64,000 nt of DNA, taken from Candidatus Hartigia pinicola. GTDB taxonomy: Bacteria > Pseudomonadota > Gammaproteobacteria > Enterobacterales > Enterobacteriaceae. Each line of letters opens with the position of its first letter. Positions within the stretch are counted from its first letter, which is position 1. Positions 32,897 through 46,677 of this stretch are shown here, one piece after another. Where the stretch lies: NCBI GenBank assembly GCA_020541205.1, contig CP048208.1, positions 124,001 through 188,000 on the forward strand, in the 5' to 3' direction. The position numbers and the translations under genes are program-made. The notes beneath the pieces are model-generated. The model worked only from the letters and a program-made list of their open reading frames with translations. It ran no database searches and was not told where the DNA came from.

Positions 32897-35064
32897 TAGA
32901 TTAACAAGCATTTTATAATGCATATGATAACAATTAGTTTATTAAAATCACTTTTGTATGGTCGTCTTTTTTTTGTTTATAGACAGTTTGTCAGTTATCA
33001 ATTTAGTGATATGATAAATACATTTATAAAGGATCATTATTATTACATAAATAATAATAAAATAAATTAGGTTTGATAGTGTATAAATTGTTTTCGTAAT
33101 ATCTTATTCTGCATTAAAGATTTTAGTTCATGTACCAAAATAATATAAGTGTAACATTGCTGTTTAATGAAATTAAGGTTCATTGATTTAGTTTCAACAA
33201 GAAGTGTTCTAATGAATTTAATGCTATTCAGGATATAAAATAAATAAGATTATTATTGAATATCGTGAAAGGTAATATTGTTAATATGTTAAAAAATATA
33301 TTGTACGTGCACGTTATTTATTCTTGTATTTTTTGAAAAAAATAATTTTAATTTCTAAGCTTCTTATAAATATATGAAGGAGATTTATTTATTCACGATA
33401 GTAATTTATTTAGAGTCTAGTGGGATTTTCTTGCAATATAATTATTTTTATATTTTTCTTAGAATGAAAGTATATTCCTTCTGAAAAGAGGATATATATA
33501 CTATTGAGTATATTGTTATATATATTATAAATATTTATCAGTGATCTGTATGTAGGATTTATAACAGGATTCTTAAAAGAAGAACTAGATATTATTATTT
33601 TAAACTTTAAAAAAGATAAAATATTCAAAAATAACGCAAAACCTACTAAAAGAAGAATTAAAAAATCTGATTAATAAGATTTGTTTAGTGTTAGTTTTAA
33701 CTAACAAGATCACTCTTTTTGTTATTGATAAAACAAGTATTAAGAAATTGATACGTATTTATAATATGAATCAAATAATTTTGTAGTTACATTATATATT
33801 ATTATTGATATTAAAGCTTTAGATCATATCATTTTGCTGAACACGGTAGTTTTATAGATAATGAAGCACCTTAATAGTGATGTATTCTTAAAAGTTATTT
33901 TTATAGAAAACATTCATGAGCACCTATTAGTTGTAAGAGTAAAATTTCAGGAGAGTTTGCATCATATTTAGAGTGCAAGGTTATGTAACAAGATAGAATT
34001 ATTTTTATATTATGAAAATAGTGTGGAATATAGAAAAAACTGTGAAAATATTGAAAGATTCAATTTTAATTTCTTAATGTTTGTTTACTACTTTACAATT
34101 TTATAGAAAAACATTAAATAGCTGTTCAAATATTCTGATTTTATTATATTATTATAAATAAAGCATTGCTTCTTAGAAGATTTGTATCAATATAAATAAA
34201 AATTTAAGTGATAAAATTGATATTTATAAACGATGCATCATAAATTCTATTTAGAATGATATGAGAAAGATTAACAGCTTTAAATACATGAAAAAGCGTT
34301 TTAAGATTAGAGTTAAGCATATGCTGGGAACAGAAATTATAAATATATTAGAATTAATTAACTTGAAGGTTATATTAAAAGTGATGTCATGTGGTTGTTA
34401 TTTTCTATGATACTTGATTACTGGAAAGTGCTCTGTGGTAGTGTATTCATACAGTGATGATTTTTACATTGATGAATTTAACTTTACAGACAATATAGCA
34501 TAGAGTGGTATTTTTTTAAAAATTAAACTATTACTAATAATAGTATATAGATGTAACTATGTCAAATCTAATGAAGATATAATCTTCTCATGTTCTTAGA
34601 TTAAGCAGTTTAATTTATGCTGTAATATATAATATAATTAATTAGTTTTACATTGTTTTGAATGAACTATAAATATATTATTTAGTGATTTAATCTTATG
34701 TTCTTGATATGAAGGCAAAAATAATCTTACTACTAAAATTACTACTTTATGTAGATTTATATATATTAAACACAATACATGATGTAATTTTATAAAAAGA
34801 TGATTTTAATATAAAATATTATATGACTAAATATATCATGAAAATTTGGTAGTATATTAATGGTAATGTCTTTATAGCTATATTTTAAAATTTAATGAAA
34901 AATCTACATATCAGTATTTAGATATAAATTTTTTATGGTAATGTTCTTTTATTATAAACACGATGCTCAGTGAAATAGTTAATTCAACTAAAAATTATAT
35001 TCTAAAAAGAATTGTAAAAATTTTTACTATATTATCATAGAATAAATCATGCTTACAGTGAACA
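32897..35064. other. 2.2 kb gap between ppiD and queC
   Basis: E. coli has ybaV and ybaW (fadM) here. No readable remnant was found. A 72-codon frame on the - strand at 33410-33628 is Asn/Ile/Tyr/Ser-rich and looks like chance. No terminator was identified for either convergent gene. Confidence 0.55.
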
Positions 35065-35763
35065 TTAATTAAGATGAGTAATTTTTTTTAAAGAGCATAA
35101 AACTGCATCTTTATTATTCAAATATTGATATAAGCCTTTAAGGCGTAAGTAACAAGCATCGCATTTTTTACAGCCATCACCTTGAATTCCGTTATAGCAA
35201 GTTAATGTTTGTTCACGGATTGTTTCTAAATGTCCATAGTAATCAGCGAGAGCCCATATTTCCGCTTTGTTGATCCACATTAATGGTGTTTCAAAACAAA
35301 TATTTTTTGATAATCCAAGATTAATAGCAAGATTGAGTGAAGTAATAAATTCATTTCTGCAATCAGGGTAACCTGAAAAATCAGTTTCACAAACTCCAGT
35401 AATAATAGATTCCGATTGTACTTGATAGGCATAGATGGAGGCAAGAGTGAGGAATAGAATATTTCTACCAGGCACAAAAGTATTTGGCAAATTACTTACT
35501 TTATTTTCAGTAAAGTTAGGCACAAGAATATTATCACGTGTCAAGCTACTGAGGGCTAATTCATTTAGCAGTTTAACATCTAAGATTTTGTGTACTGTTG
35601 CACCTAGTAAAAAACTTAGTTTTTTGGAAATTTCAATCTCAAGACGATGACGTTGGCCGTAATCAAAGGTGATGCAATGGACTTCGTCATAATCTTGTAT
35701 AGCTTTGATTAAGCAGGTAGTTGAGTCTTGTCCGCCACTGAAAATAACAATAGCACGTTTCAT
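35065..35763 (-). CDS. queC: 7-cyano-7-deazaguanine (preQ0) synthase
   Basis: ATP- and ammonia-dependent conversion of 7-carboxy-7-deazaguanine to preQ0 for queuosine. The ATG at 35763 gives [17 protein letters not shown], matching E. coli; a GTG three codons earlier is unlikely. Length is 232 (E. coli 231). The ATP-pyrophosphatase loop SGGQDS is at 10-15; the zinc site is formed by four Cys in the [17 protein letters not shown] region near 190-208. [13 protein letters not shown] and [13 protein letters not shown] are conserved. Together with tgt this supports a live queuosine pathway; queD, queE, queF, queA and queG must lie elsewhere if so. Confidence 0.97.
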   Translation of the reverse strand: MKRAIVIFSGGQDSTTCLIKAIQDYDEVHCITFDYGQRHRLEIEISKKLSFLLGATVHKILDVKLLNELALSSLTRDNILVPNFTENKVSNLPNTFVPGRNILFLTLASIYAYQVQSESIITGVCETDFSGYPDCRNEFITSLNLAINLGLSKNICFETPLMWINKAEIWALADYYGHLETIREQTLTCYNGIQGDGCKKCDACYLRLKGLYQYLNNKDAVLCSLKKITHLN

Positions 35764-36817
35764 AACTATCACTTGTATTTTATTTAAATTTTACATTTAT
35801 TATTTTAGAATTATTAATATTAGCGATTAAAATTAAAAATTAATAGAAAATTATTCGGTTTTATTATGTTTTAATAAATTATTTTATGTAGTGAAGATTT
35901 TAACTTAAAAATAAAACTTTAAATAGAGTTTGTTAATCATATATTATGATTAGTATAGGTAGGTGTAAAATTAGAATTTTAGATAAGTCAGATTGAGAAA
36001 TAAGACACAGTATTATGATAATAAATCTTATAAAAGTTATGTTATTCTCCTAGAGATTGAATCTCTCAATTCACAATAGAAGAGTGTGATTGCTTGATGT
36101 GACATGCATTAAAATACATACAATTTTATTCTTTCTTTTGTGAAATTTTATTTATAGTATTTACGGCATACAGTATGTAATATCTAGATTTAAAAGCACA
36201 ATGAGATATGTAATTATATTCTTTATTTTTAATAATATGTCTTTTTAAAGATAACTGCAATGATCATAAATGTACTCAAAATTATTTATATTATTTACTG
36301 ATTAAATATTTACTATTTATTTTGCATCAATTAATGTAATTATGCAACTTTATTACTTAAATATCAAATTTTGTATAATATATATAATGTAACTTTAAAT
36401 ATTATGAGTATATAAAATAGAATGATTAAAAATATTACTTAATGTATCTATTAAGTAATATTTTACAATTTTGCTGATTTTTTTAGTGAATAGCTACCTT
36501 TATTTTAGTAAAATTGTTTTGAAACATTATTGTTATTGTGATTTTTTTTAAAGATTATTAGAATTACTGTTAATGCTATTTATTAATCAACTATTATGAT
36601 AAGTTAGTTAATTTTTTTATTTTACTGTATTCTATAAAGTTCTATTGACTATCTATTGGTTAGAGTTATAGATAAAAATTTTGTTGTTGAGTATTTACTA
36701 GTTCTTATTTAAAATCGTTTTTAAAAGTAATGATTTAATACATCTTGTTAGATTGTAATAGCATCTCATAATATTTTTAATAATATTTTAGTAATTCTAC
36801 CCTTATATCTAAGTATC

Positions 36818-36848
36818 ACATAGACACTTGCTTAGCAAGTGTCTATGT
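36818..36848. repeat. Perfect 14-bp inverted repeat, 3-base loop
   Basis: ACATAGACACTTGC and its exact complement flank TTA. It is GC-richer than its surroundings and is followed at once by a perfect 12-bp palindrome (TTACAATTGTAA at 36852-36863). No T-tract follows on either strand. It could be a fossil terminator, an operator pair, or a processed RNA stem. Confidence 0.75.
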
Positions 36849-38164
36849 ATGTTACAATTGTAAGTTGTAAGAAAAGATAATATCTAAAATAAAAATTGTC
36901 TTGTTACAGTAAATATTTAAATATAACTAGTTTATTTTTTTCGATAGAATCGAAAATTTAATAGTATTTTAATGGTTCTTAAAATACTTCACGTGTTAAA
37001 AATATAGATATCAGTTTAGAAAATTCCATTTTGATGAAATTGATAATTTTTTAGTAGGTAAAAGAAGGTATAATGGTAAAATACGCGATCTAATATATGT
37101 CATTACGTTTGATGATAAACAAAAAAATTTTATAGAGAGATAAGCATGCTGTGATAGTTGTCTAGCCTGTATAAAAGAATTAATTTTATGCACGCGTTAT
37201 TTTTAGTATAGGAGTTCTAGAAGTTAATATGTCAACATGGTGTATATTATATTTTCTTGAAATTATTAAAAGTACAAAATGAAATATACTTAATATTTTA
37301 ATATCAACCTACGTATTAGATTGATGAAATTTCATTAGGCTAAATAAACATTTCGAAAATATGTAAAAGTAAAGAAAGATTTTTAAAAGATTAATCTGAT
37401 AGTTTATCAGTTTTGTATTTATTATTTTTTATTGTATAGAAAAGTGTTTAATAGATTGTACAAGCTGGTAGTAGAATTGTTCTAAGAAATATATATTTAA
37501 CAATGTTAAGAAATGTCATTTATATTTGATATATAGAATAAATTTTCTTTGTTTACCTAATACTAAGAGTTGTGCTTACGTTATTTTAAACAGATTAAAA
37601 AAGTAATTATTTTTAATGACTTTATGATAGTTTTGCAGTATAAATTATTATGAATATTAATATGTATTAAAAAATTAAAATGTTTTATGAATTTTGATTT
37701 TAACATAATATTACTTAATTCTTTTAGGTATAGTCAATGCATGACAGTTATATCTTTACTTATTTTATAATATATTTTATTAGTTCATCATTACATTATT
37801 AAAAGTTTATAACATGAAAATGATAAGTCCTTTCTCCGTAATACCCTTAATCTAATTAATCTGCACGAGTCTTAATAAGATAAAATTATTGTAATACGAT
37901 ATTCTTCTCAGAAAAGTGGTGATTTTAAATTGATAATGTTTATTTTTTTAAGTATAAAATTTTTATTATTTTAATAATTAAATAGCATTATAATATATTC
38001 ATCATAATGATTTTTCTAATTTTGACCACTTGCGTGATATTCAATATTATTAAATATAATCACTTAACTTATAATTTATTTTTACTGTATTTAGTAGTGC
38101 ATAGTAGTTAGAACATCACATTTCATCACTGAGAAATATAAAAATAATAAGTTCAAAGATTGAA

Positions 38165-38191
38165 TATGTAATAATAAAAAAGCTACTGTGC
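38165..38191 (-). terminator. Terminator-like hairpin on the - strand
   Basis: CTACTGTG and CACAGTAG pair over a 3-base loop. Read on the - strand the stem is followed by C and six T. No gene ends here now, so it may be the surviving terminator of a lost - strand gene between queC and cptA. Confidence 0.5.
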
Positions 38192-40676
38192 TACACAGTA
38201 GTGCAGTATATTTTTATTATTAGCAAATATTTACAGTTATATAAATTTTTAAATGTTAGAAAATTGGTATTCGCTGCCTTATTTAAACTTTAATACAGTG
38301 TTACTGCATAAGATAATTATTATTAATATAAGTTATTAACTGGTCTTCTAATAAATCAATCAAAATTCACCTTATAGCTCTTCACTAATTGTTATTCTTT
38401 TAGCTACAGTGGTTGGAAATATTATTTGAAAATAAAATTTTAAAAACAATTAGCGCAGAATGATTAAGAGACTTACACAGATCCCATATATAAGTATATA
38501 TTTTATTTTTCCTAAAAATATAACAATGTCTGAGAATTATGCATCAACTTTCTATTAAAAAATAAAAACTTACATGAAGGGTATAATATATAGTAAGAGA
38601 AAATTATTATTTTTAATAATATTGTCTGCAGTTGATGATTAGAACAAATGTATTATTTTGCACAATTTTAAATCTATTAGTACGAAAATAAGCTCTTAAT
38701 TATTAATGTATATTATTTATTTTTATTGATGCAACTAGATTTTTTATTTCTGAATAGGTTGGTAATAGATTAAAGGTTGATACAAGATTGACTCAATATA
38801 TTAATAGTTAATATAAATATATTTACTATGATGACAAAAAATAAAATAAGCCATTTTGCGTAGTAAATAATATAAGAAAATATTTAATAGTTAATATTAA
38901 ATGGTAGTATTCGTTATGTATTGTATAGCTATTTATTGTTCTGGAAGTAAATAATTTACTATTTATGAGTTACTTGATAAAAAAGTATTTTTTAAAGAAT
39001 ATATGATAAATTATGTACTGTATAGAAGATAATTAATAATATATTATTATAAACTATTATAGTATAATTTAATTTAGTAATTAACTTATATTTTACATAT
39101 AATGTTTATTATATTTAGAATAATTATAATATACAATAATCGGGTTAATAATAGTAATTTTTAAAAATGACGTTGTAGTTATTAACTTTTTCTTATGAAT
39201 CATAAAGTTCAGTGGTTTTAAATGCTTTAGATAAGAATTTTATGTTTTTATACAATTATAGTTCGTATTTATATAGTTGAATTGCTACGTAAAATGTATG
39301 TTCTGTAGTATGTTTTTAGTTTTATATAGATTTACCGCCTAAAAAACTGTAAACAGATTCAAACATATTAATATATATTTCAAAACACTAGTATTGTCTT
39401 ATTTTTAGTAACACTGATGATGTATCTTGATCTATTTAAATATTTTTTCTGATGTTGTAGATGTATTTAAAATACATACAAGCAATGACAATAAGTATAT
39501 TTGCTATGATTAATCTTATGAGAAATTAAATGCTATTAAAGAATATGAAAGATTTTTTTCATTCATAATAGTTGACTGAAAAAAATAATATAAACATGAG
39601 TATATAAATTATTAAACCAAATATGATTTAATCGAATATAATATTATATAGTAGTATAAACAACACTCTAAACTGATCTTTAGCATTATGTTATAATTAA
39701 TCTGAATAATAATAGAAGTCAGAGTAATATTTATATTTTCATATAAAGGTTTATTAAAAATTTATAAAGCCTTACTCATGATGGTTTTTATCTAATAAAG
39801 TAGGAAAATATTATTTTCGATGTGTGATGTGCAGTTGAATGTTGCTTTTAGCTGTTACTTTTAGAGATGTTATGGTTAATACTGATTAGACTATTACTGA
39901 TATAAATTTATTATTGTAATCATAAGTGCAGAATATAATTGAAAGCTTTATCTAAGTTATTATGCGATAAAATTATGACTGAGTTTTTAGTGTTTATTAA
40001 TTTAGTTCATTAAGTAATAGCTACGATTTTATTTTTATGTTTTTTAATTTATATAATTTAAATTATAACTTGTTTTCATATCATATCATTTCTTAATATA
40101 ACTTATGGCTATTTTTTAGTATTGTATTCTTTGTGTTAGTTATAGTAGGTTGTAAAAAATTTTTAATAAATAGATGGTTAAGATACTTTTTATATAATAA
40201 GTATCGAGGTATTGTAATTTATATTATTTTTAATAAAAATAAACTCAATAATCATCACAATCTATTAATTACTCATAACCTCTTCATTTTATTAAAATCA
40301 TAAATAAAATAAATTTAAAATTACATCTAAGGTATCACGCCATAGCTAAGGTTTATTTTGTATTATTTTCTGTTGTCTGTATGTAGTATTAGAACTATAT
40401 TGCTTTGTAAAAATAAGTTTTTTTATTAGTAAATGGTTATTTCATTTTTTTACAAGTAATATCACTCTGTATTATTTGACTGTTTTGTATCTTTTAATTA
40501 ATCTATATCAGGTGAATTCAATACTAGCAGTCTATTGATATATTGACTGGATGATAGCGTGGGGAATGCACATGTTTATATATGACAGATTAATCTAATC
40601 AGAAAAAGTTTTAAGTTGTTTAAAGTTTTATGATTAAACTTAGTAGTTTAGTTTTTTTTTGAGAATTTTATGATAA

Positions 40677-40701
40677 TATGCTTATATATTATATAAGCAT
40701 A
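40677..40701. repeat. Perfect 11-bp inverted repeat, 3-base loop
   Basis: TATGCTTATAT and its complement flank ATT inside the desert. It is AT-rich, so chance cannot be dismissed. No T-tract follows on either strand. Confidence 0.4.
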
Positions 40702-42989
40702 ACAAAAATGTTTTATGCTAATTTTCTTATCATGTGAAATTTTGCAGACTAATCTTAATTTTCTATAGATTTTCACACTATATTGATATAGTCTATGAAT
40801 AAAAGAGTTATAGATAAGTATATATAAATTATTTTTTTAAACTGAGAATTTAATACTTTAATTAAAGTATTTTGATTCTTTTATTAGATTTTATCATAAT
40901 TTTACACAAGATTTTTACGATTTTTCATAAAAAGTGATTATCTAGATTTCTTGACTGGAATATCAACAAACACTGCAATTAACTGAAATTGAATTTCTGA
41001 AAAATCTAATATTAATTTTATTACTATTATCTCTTTTGTTGAAAAGTTAACACCTACGTAAATAGACTATTTTGATTAAAATGAAATAAAATTTTTTTCG
41101 TTTAATATTATAAAACTTTTATAATTATAGTGGGTTTTATTGATGTTATAGATGTAGTTACATTTATATAATACAAGTGCAATTAAAAGCATGCATTACT
41201 GCACAACATGAGACTTCGTAGATTTTTAATAATTTACATATTTTTTATTATGTTCAAGATGTAATCATTATAATAGTTCATCCCTAGTATAAGATATAAC
41301 GCATTTCTATAATTAAAGTTATTGATACTATTTTAGTTAAGAAGAGTGTAGGTAAAAAGTATTAGTATAAAAAAGATTCTTATTTTATCTTAATGTTAAT
41401 TATAGAAGCTAAATTAAACTTTACTAAAAAGGATTCATTTTAAACAGATGTAAGATAATTGGTGATAATATATCAATAAATATACGCAGATTCTTTCGTA
41501 CAACTGAAAAGAACATTGCCTATCTAAGATAGGAATAAAGATCAGAGTTTATTGAATGAGTTTTTATTACTTGGATTGCACAATATTTATATAAGCAAGG
41601 TGCAAATCTTATAAGAGAAATTGAATGTTATACTATCAGAATGTCGTGGAAATCTATCGTTTTTAAAGATTTTTTTTGATTTATTTCAATTTGTTAAGAT
41701 TTTAAATTTATAGTAAAAAATTTTTGAGATATAATTTTTATACAAAATTATTGCCGTTAACTTAATGTGTAATATTACAAAAAATATATTCGTATATTTT
41801 AGTGTGTTTATTAAATCTTATAATAGCGCTAGCAAAAAAACATTATCTCTTTAATAGAGATTAATAACTTGATAGTGGAGTTCAAAGTTAATTCAGTTGT
41901 TGCAAATAAAACTAAATTCATTTTAAACGTTATAGAATATAGTTGGAAAATAGTATCAGAAAGAATTAAAATAGCACCACCATGCTAGCCATCAATCATG
42001 CGTAAAATTGTTAAAAATAAAGATATATCTTATAAAAATATTATGACATAAAATAAATAGTTTTTAGCATTAAATAACATTATTCATTACAAATGAATAT
42101 TTATTACTTCTTTATTTAAAGATAATACATATTAGAATATAGGGCAGAAAGGAAGCTTAAATAGTTTTTTTGATTATAGAAAATCACTTAATACATAAAT
42201 AATTTATTATAAATGATGATGTATATAACTATAATATTTTTTGACAGTACTCATCATATCCTCAGGTTGAATTTTTGAAAATAGTGACATGCGATACAAT
42301 TTATATGTTTTAGTTTCTTCCTATGTATTAATTATCAATTTTATATTTTGTTAGATAAAAATATGCTTCTGAACATTAAAGAGATGTGAGCAGTATTTTG
42401 AATACCTAGATTGAGTTTATAAATTAGTATTTATGATGTTCATTGTGAACAAAATACTAAATAGTTTTTTATAAAGGTATTACAAGTAGATTAATGTATA
42501 GTGTGATGTAATGTTATAATATCATTGTTATATGTATTGTTTATTAATTTATATTCAGTTTTAATGGTATGACTAAAAAATTTTTGTAATAGAATTATAT
42601 TATGTCTTATTTTATAATTCATAAAAATAAATTTTATTAAATTACATTCCTAAGTAAAAATAAGATGTATATTCAAGTTTTAATTTTAGATCAATCAGAG
42701 AATATTAATGCATTTTAAAAGATATGATATGTATAAATTATATTCGATAACTAATGCATGATTATTGAATATAACTAAAATTTTATTAATAATCTTTAAT
42801 GAAATATGAAGTTATAAAATCAATAAGTTAACAGACATGTTAACAATAAAGATTCTCTACAGTGATCAATAGATATTAGATGTATACTAATCGTAAAAAT
42901 ATAATTTTATTGATTTAATTTTACAGGGAAAATTTAATTGATATAATATACACATTAAAATATTTTAGTGAGTATATTAATAATGTATA

Positions 42990-43013
42990 AAGAAGAAGTA
43001 TCCTATTCTTCTT
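42990..43013 (-). terminator. Weak hairpin downstream of cptA
   Basis: AAGAAGAA and TTCTTCTT pair over an 8-base loop about 180 bases past the cptA stop, reading on the - strand. The right arm is itself T-rich. Could terminate cptA, but the distance is long and the stem weak. Confidence 0.25.
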
Positions 43014-43193
43014 ATATATGTATTATATTTTAATTTTCTTATATTGTGAGTTTTAGATAGATGTTGATATATGCTTGTTACATATTCTCCTTGAATTTCT
43101 TTATTAGAATTATTGTATATCGCACCTAAACGTATATTTAATGTATTTAAAAATAGAGCAACATTAGTTATTGAATGAAGAAAATAACATCTA

Positions 43194-44903
43194 TTAGTAC
43201 ATTAAGTCATCATATAAAATTAGTGAGAGTTTTTTTTCAGGATCACCGATATATCTTGGTTGAGGTTGAAACTCATCACTGAATAAGCTTTTTTCTGGAA
43301 TATAACCGTTATAATGAAGTCCTGCTAGATCAGACCATGAATAGATAAAATCTATCATACTATAAGGTCTGTTAATTTTATTATTTAAGTTGAAGTGATG
43401 GCTATTCAGCCAGCTGGGTGATTGCCAAACAAAAAAAGGAATATTATACATTACGCGTGTCGGATTATCTTCACTGCGACCTAAAGTTTCATGAGGTGGT
43501 GAGTCAAAGACATTTTCACCGTGATCAGAAAAAAAAACTAAGAAGCCATTTTCTTTTGATAAATGAAAGCTATTAATTAGTATTGAAATAATATAGTCAT
43601 TATAATGTTGAGCATTATCATACGCATTATAGTCTTTGACTTGATTATTATTTAAGTTACTTGGCACCTGGCTATCTTTAACTTTAAAAATAGCTTTATT
43701 TTTAGGGTAACGAAATTCATACCGCATATGAGTACCAAGTAAGTGTATCACAATAAATTTTTTCTCGGCAGGATCAGAGAGAGCCTCTTTAAATGGAGCA
43801 AAAACAACGTCATCGTAAATACGAGAGCTTTGTGCCATATTGTTATTTAAATAATATATTTTATCTGTTTGTTGGGAAAATGCGGTTAATAGCGTATTTC
43901 TTTCAGTTATTGTTTGTTGATTAGTAATCCAAAATGTTTTAAATCCAGCTTGTTTCATCATATTCATAATAGAAAAATGTGAATCAAAAATATCGGGATT
44001 GTCTTTAGAAGAAAATGTGAGAATTTGCTGCAGTGCTTCAATAGTATAAGGACGAGAAGTGATTACATTATTAAAAACTGCAAAATTATTTGGATAGTTT
44101 CGTTTAATTTTCTGAAGTTTAGGCGTTGTTGGACGCTTATAGCCATATAAACTCATTCTATCTCGACTAGTGGATTCACCAATAACTAGCACAAATGTTC
44201 TTGTCTTGTTTCCATTAGTATCAATTAAATTTTTTAATGGTAGGATTTTATTATTATCATAAATTAGTGTTTCTATATGCGCTAATTGATGTTTGTATAA
44301 AAAATAACTACTTATAAATTGCCAAGGAGCAGAATAAGCTAGCTTACTATTTAAATAAGAGATGATATCTATCAAAGATTTATTTTGTTGAATACTCTTT
44401 TTATAATAAGGAATGCCAAATAGTAGTATGAATATTAAAAGTGAAATCATTAAGCGCTTTGATATAGGGAGTGTTACTGGTTTTATAAATGTCCATAAAA
44501 ACATACCTACGAGAGTATAAAGCAAGACTACAACTATGACTTTGCAGCTTAGATACTGCTTGAGAAATTCATTTGCTTCATTTGTGTTAGTTTCAAATAT
44601 AATAAACATGACACTTTGTGATATTTGTTGTCCATATACAACAAAATAAGCTAAAGCAATAACAGATGAAAACCAAAGAATAATACCAATAATTCCAGCA
44701 ACTAATTTAGTTCTTCTAGGAAAAAATAAGGTAGGTACTAGCCAAAGTACGCTGTATAACAATGAATCTCTTAATCCGATATAATTACTTCTCCCTGTTA
44801 TAACAATATAGATTTGTAGTAATGAGGAAAAATATTCAAAGTAGATTAGTAACCAAAGCAATCTTGAGCAGTTAATTTTTTTTACTTTATTAGAATGAAG
44901 CAT
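43194..44903 (-). CDS. cptA: LPS-core phosphoethanolamine transferase (EptC/CptA)
   Basis: Inner-membrane enzyme that transfers phosphoethanolamine from phosphatidylethanolamine to heptose of the LPS inner core. It has 569 residues (E. coli CptA 577) and matches throughout, not just in motifs. Five N-terminal helices (about 13-35, 43-60, 67-92, 121-141, 148-166) are followed by a periplasmic sulfatase-fold domain: VLVIGEST (metal Glu), FNNVITSRPYTIEALQQ (the Thr nucleophile lies here), NMMKQAGFKTFWITNQQT, HLLGTHM and FSDHGENV (metal Asp/His). It stands alone, with at least 2.5 kb blank on each side, and is not next to lon or tadA in E. coli. The intact frame in such surroundings argues for selection on envelope charge. 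Confidence 0.93.
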   Translation of the reverse strand: MLHSNKVKKINCSRLLWLLIYFEYFSSLLQIYIVITGRSNYIGLRDSLLYSVLWLVPTLFFPRRTKLVAGIIGIILWFSSVIALAYFVVYGQQISQSVMFIIFETNTNEANEFLKQYLSCKVIVVVLLYTLVGMFLWTFIKPVTLPISKRLMISLLIFILLFGIPYYKKSIQQNKSLIDIISYLNSKLAYSAPWQFISSYFLYKHQLAHIETLIYDNNKILPLKNLIDTNGNKTRTFVLVIGESTSRDRMSLYGYKRPTTPKLQKIKRNYPNNFAVFNNVITSRPYTIEALQQILTFSSKDNPDIFDSHFSIMNMMKQAGFKTFWITNQQTITERNTLLTAFSQQTDKIYYLNNNMAQSSRIYDDVVFAPFKEALSDPAEKKFIVIHLLGTHMRYEFRYPKNKAIFKVKDSQVPSNLNNNQVKDYNAYDNAQHYNDYIISILINSFHLSKENGFLVFFSDHGENVFDSPPHETLGRSEDNPTRVMYNIPFFVWQSPSWLNSHHFNLNNKINRPYSMIDFIYSWSDLAGLHYNGYIPEKSLFSDEFQPQPRYIGDPEKKLSLILYDDLMY

Positions 44904-46677
44904 AATTTATTGAACTCGCATTCTTAAGGTGTATTTAGAAATAAGAAAAAATGTGAAAATCATTTTTTTAGATATGATTGTTAAAATTAAGTTCAATAAA
45001 TTAATTTTCCTATTAATTCATACTTAACTAATATTTAACTGGTTAGTTTTTGAATAATTCTAAGATAAATATTATATAAATTAATACAATGTTATACAAA
45101 AAATTATTATCGTAAACATTAAAGATATGGTGAGAAATATTAATATTCAATATGTAACAAAATAATTAAGAGTCAAATGGATCTAAGGATAAAATATTAG
45201 ATGATACTTTGACTGTTTTTCTGATATGATTTTATTAATTGCATAAATATTATTGATACTTATTGCTGCAGATACTGATATGATCATTAATATTATCTAA
45301 TGAGGTTATGTAGATTATATTAATGTTCACTTAAATATTTTACTGATTAGTGAAAAATCTCTTGATTTTATAATATTTTTAGATATTTATGTTTTTTTTA
45401 CTTTGGGGTGATTTAATCTTCTTATTTTTTATTCTCTATTCTGATTTAATTCATTCAACATTTTTGTTGCGTTTTTTAGACATCAGTCGATGGTTTCCTT
45501 AAAAATATTTATAAAAACTTTCATTAAGTTTATTTGTATTAGCGCTAAGATAATTTAGCAGCGTTATCATTATGATTATTTCATAAATACTAGCTATTTT
45601 ATTATTCTCTTTTTACACATATGATGATTGAATTTTATTTAATTCATTTAAAGATTGCGCTATTATATTAGTATAGATAAATATCTTAATACTGACTGAT
45701 ACTATATTTCTCTGTGATTATGTAGAGTTTATAGCTCATATTTACGCTTTATCTGACTATTATGTACTGTAAGTTTACTTTTATATTATTACGATTTAGT
45801 CATTTAATTTGAGATAAAATATGAGTATCACTATGCCTTTCAATGATTATGACTATAATATGTTTTAGATATATAGATTGTAAAAGATAATATTTAGTAG
45901 TTTTTTGTGTAGTGAATGTTTGATGACAGTCTCTGTATTTTAAATTGACTGGTAATAGATAAATTTCTCTATTCTAAATAATTTTGTTTTATGTTAATAC
46001 ATTGCATGATTATTACCAATGTTATGCAATACATTTATGATATGCGTCTCCTCTTAAAGATTAAAAAATGTTGTGAAGAGATTTTTTTAGAATTGTCGTT
46101 GTAATAAGTCAAAAGTAATCAATAAGTAATTTAATTATTTAGATGTGTTTAATTGTCTTTAAAAGTTTATTAACTATATGTAAAAGAGTTTTAAATTGAT
46201 TAAGAATAATTTCTGCAGTAACAACTGATATTGATTTTTAGCTTTACTATTTTCTTGATTTTTTTTAAAAAAATTAAAGTCTACTTCTGCATTTTTATAT
46301 GAAGTATGTCATAGGATGGTATGGAGTTATTTAAAATCATTAAAAATTCATCATAATTAGTTGTTTACTTTATATCATGATCTTAGTGTGACAGATAAAA
46401 TTATTACAGTTTAAATTTAGAATTTATAACATACACAGTTATTATATTTTAAGATTTAAAGAGTGAGATGGTTCTTTATTCTCAATATTATATACTAACG
46501 ATAGTTAGTAGAGTTATATTAAAATAATATATAGTACACATATTAAGTCATATTAAATTATTAGAATGATTTATTTCTGATTTGCAGGGATATATATTTT
46601 AATGTATTTGTTTTTTAAAACTAATAATTTAATTTTGTTTTTACTGATTCAAAAAAAGATTACTTGATTTTGGTTTG

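Larger units (their letters stand above)
35764..43193. other. 7.4 kb gene desert
   Basis: The longest blank stretch. Continuing E. coli order, ybaE, cof, mdlAB, glnK-amtB and tesB would follow queC; none could be read. All frames are closed by dense stops; the longest open frame is about 60 codons. What stands out are hairpins at 36818, 38173 and 40677 and a short open stretch near 41570-41680. I looked for the conserved core of 4.5S RNA and for tRNA T-loops and saw none. Confidence 0.55.

Noticed and set aside
33410-33628. 72-codon - strand frame between ppiD and queC
   Set aside because: Low-complexity Ile/Asn/Ser/Tyr composition, no ribosome-binding site, and no match to ybaV or ybaW.
35764-43193. 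Hidden RNA genes (4.5S RNA, tRNAs) in the large desert
   Set aside because: I looked for the 4.5S core and TTCGA/TTCAA T-loop contexts on both strands. The few hits had no paired arms around them.
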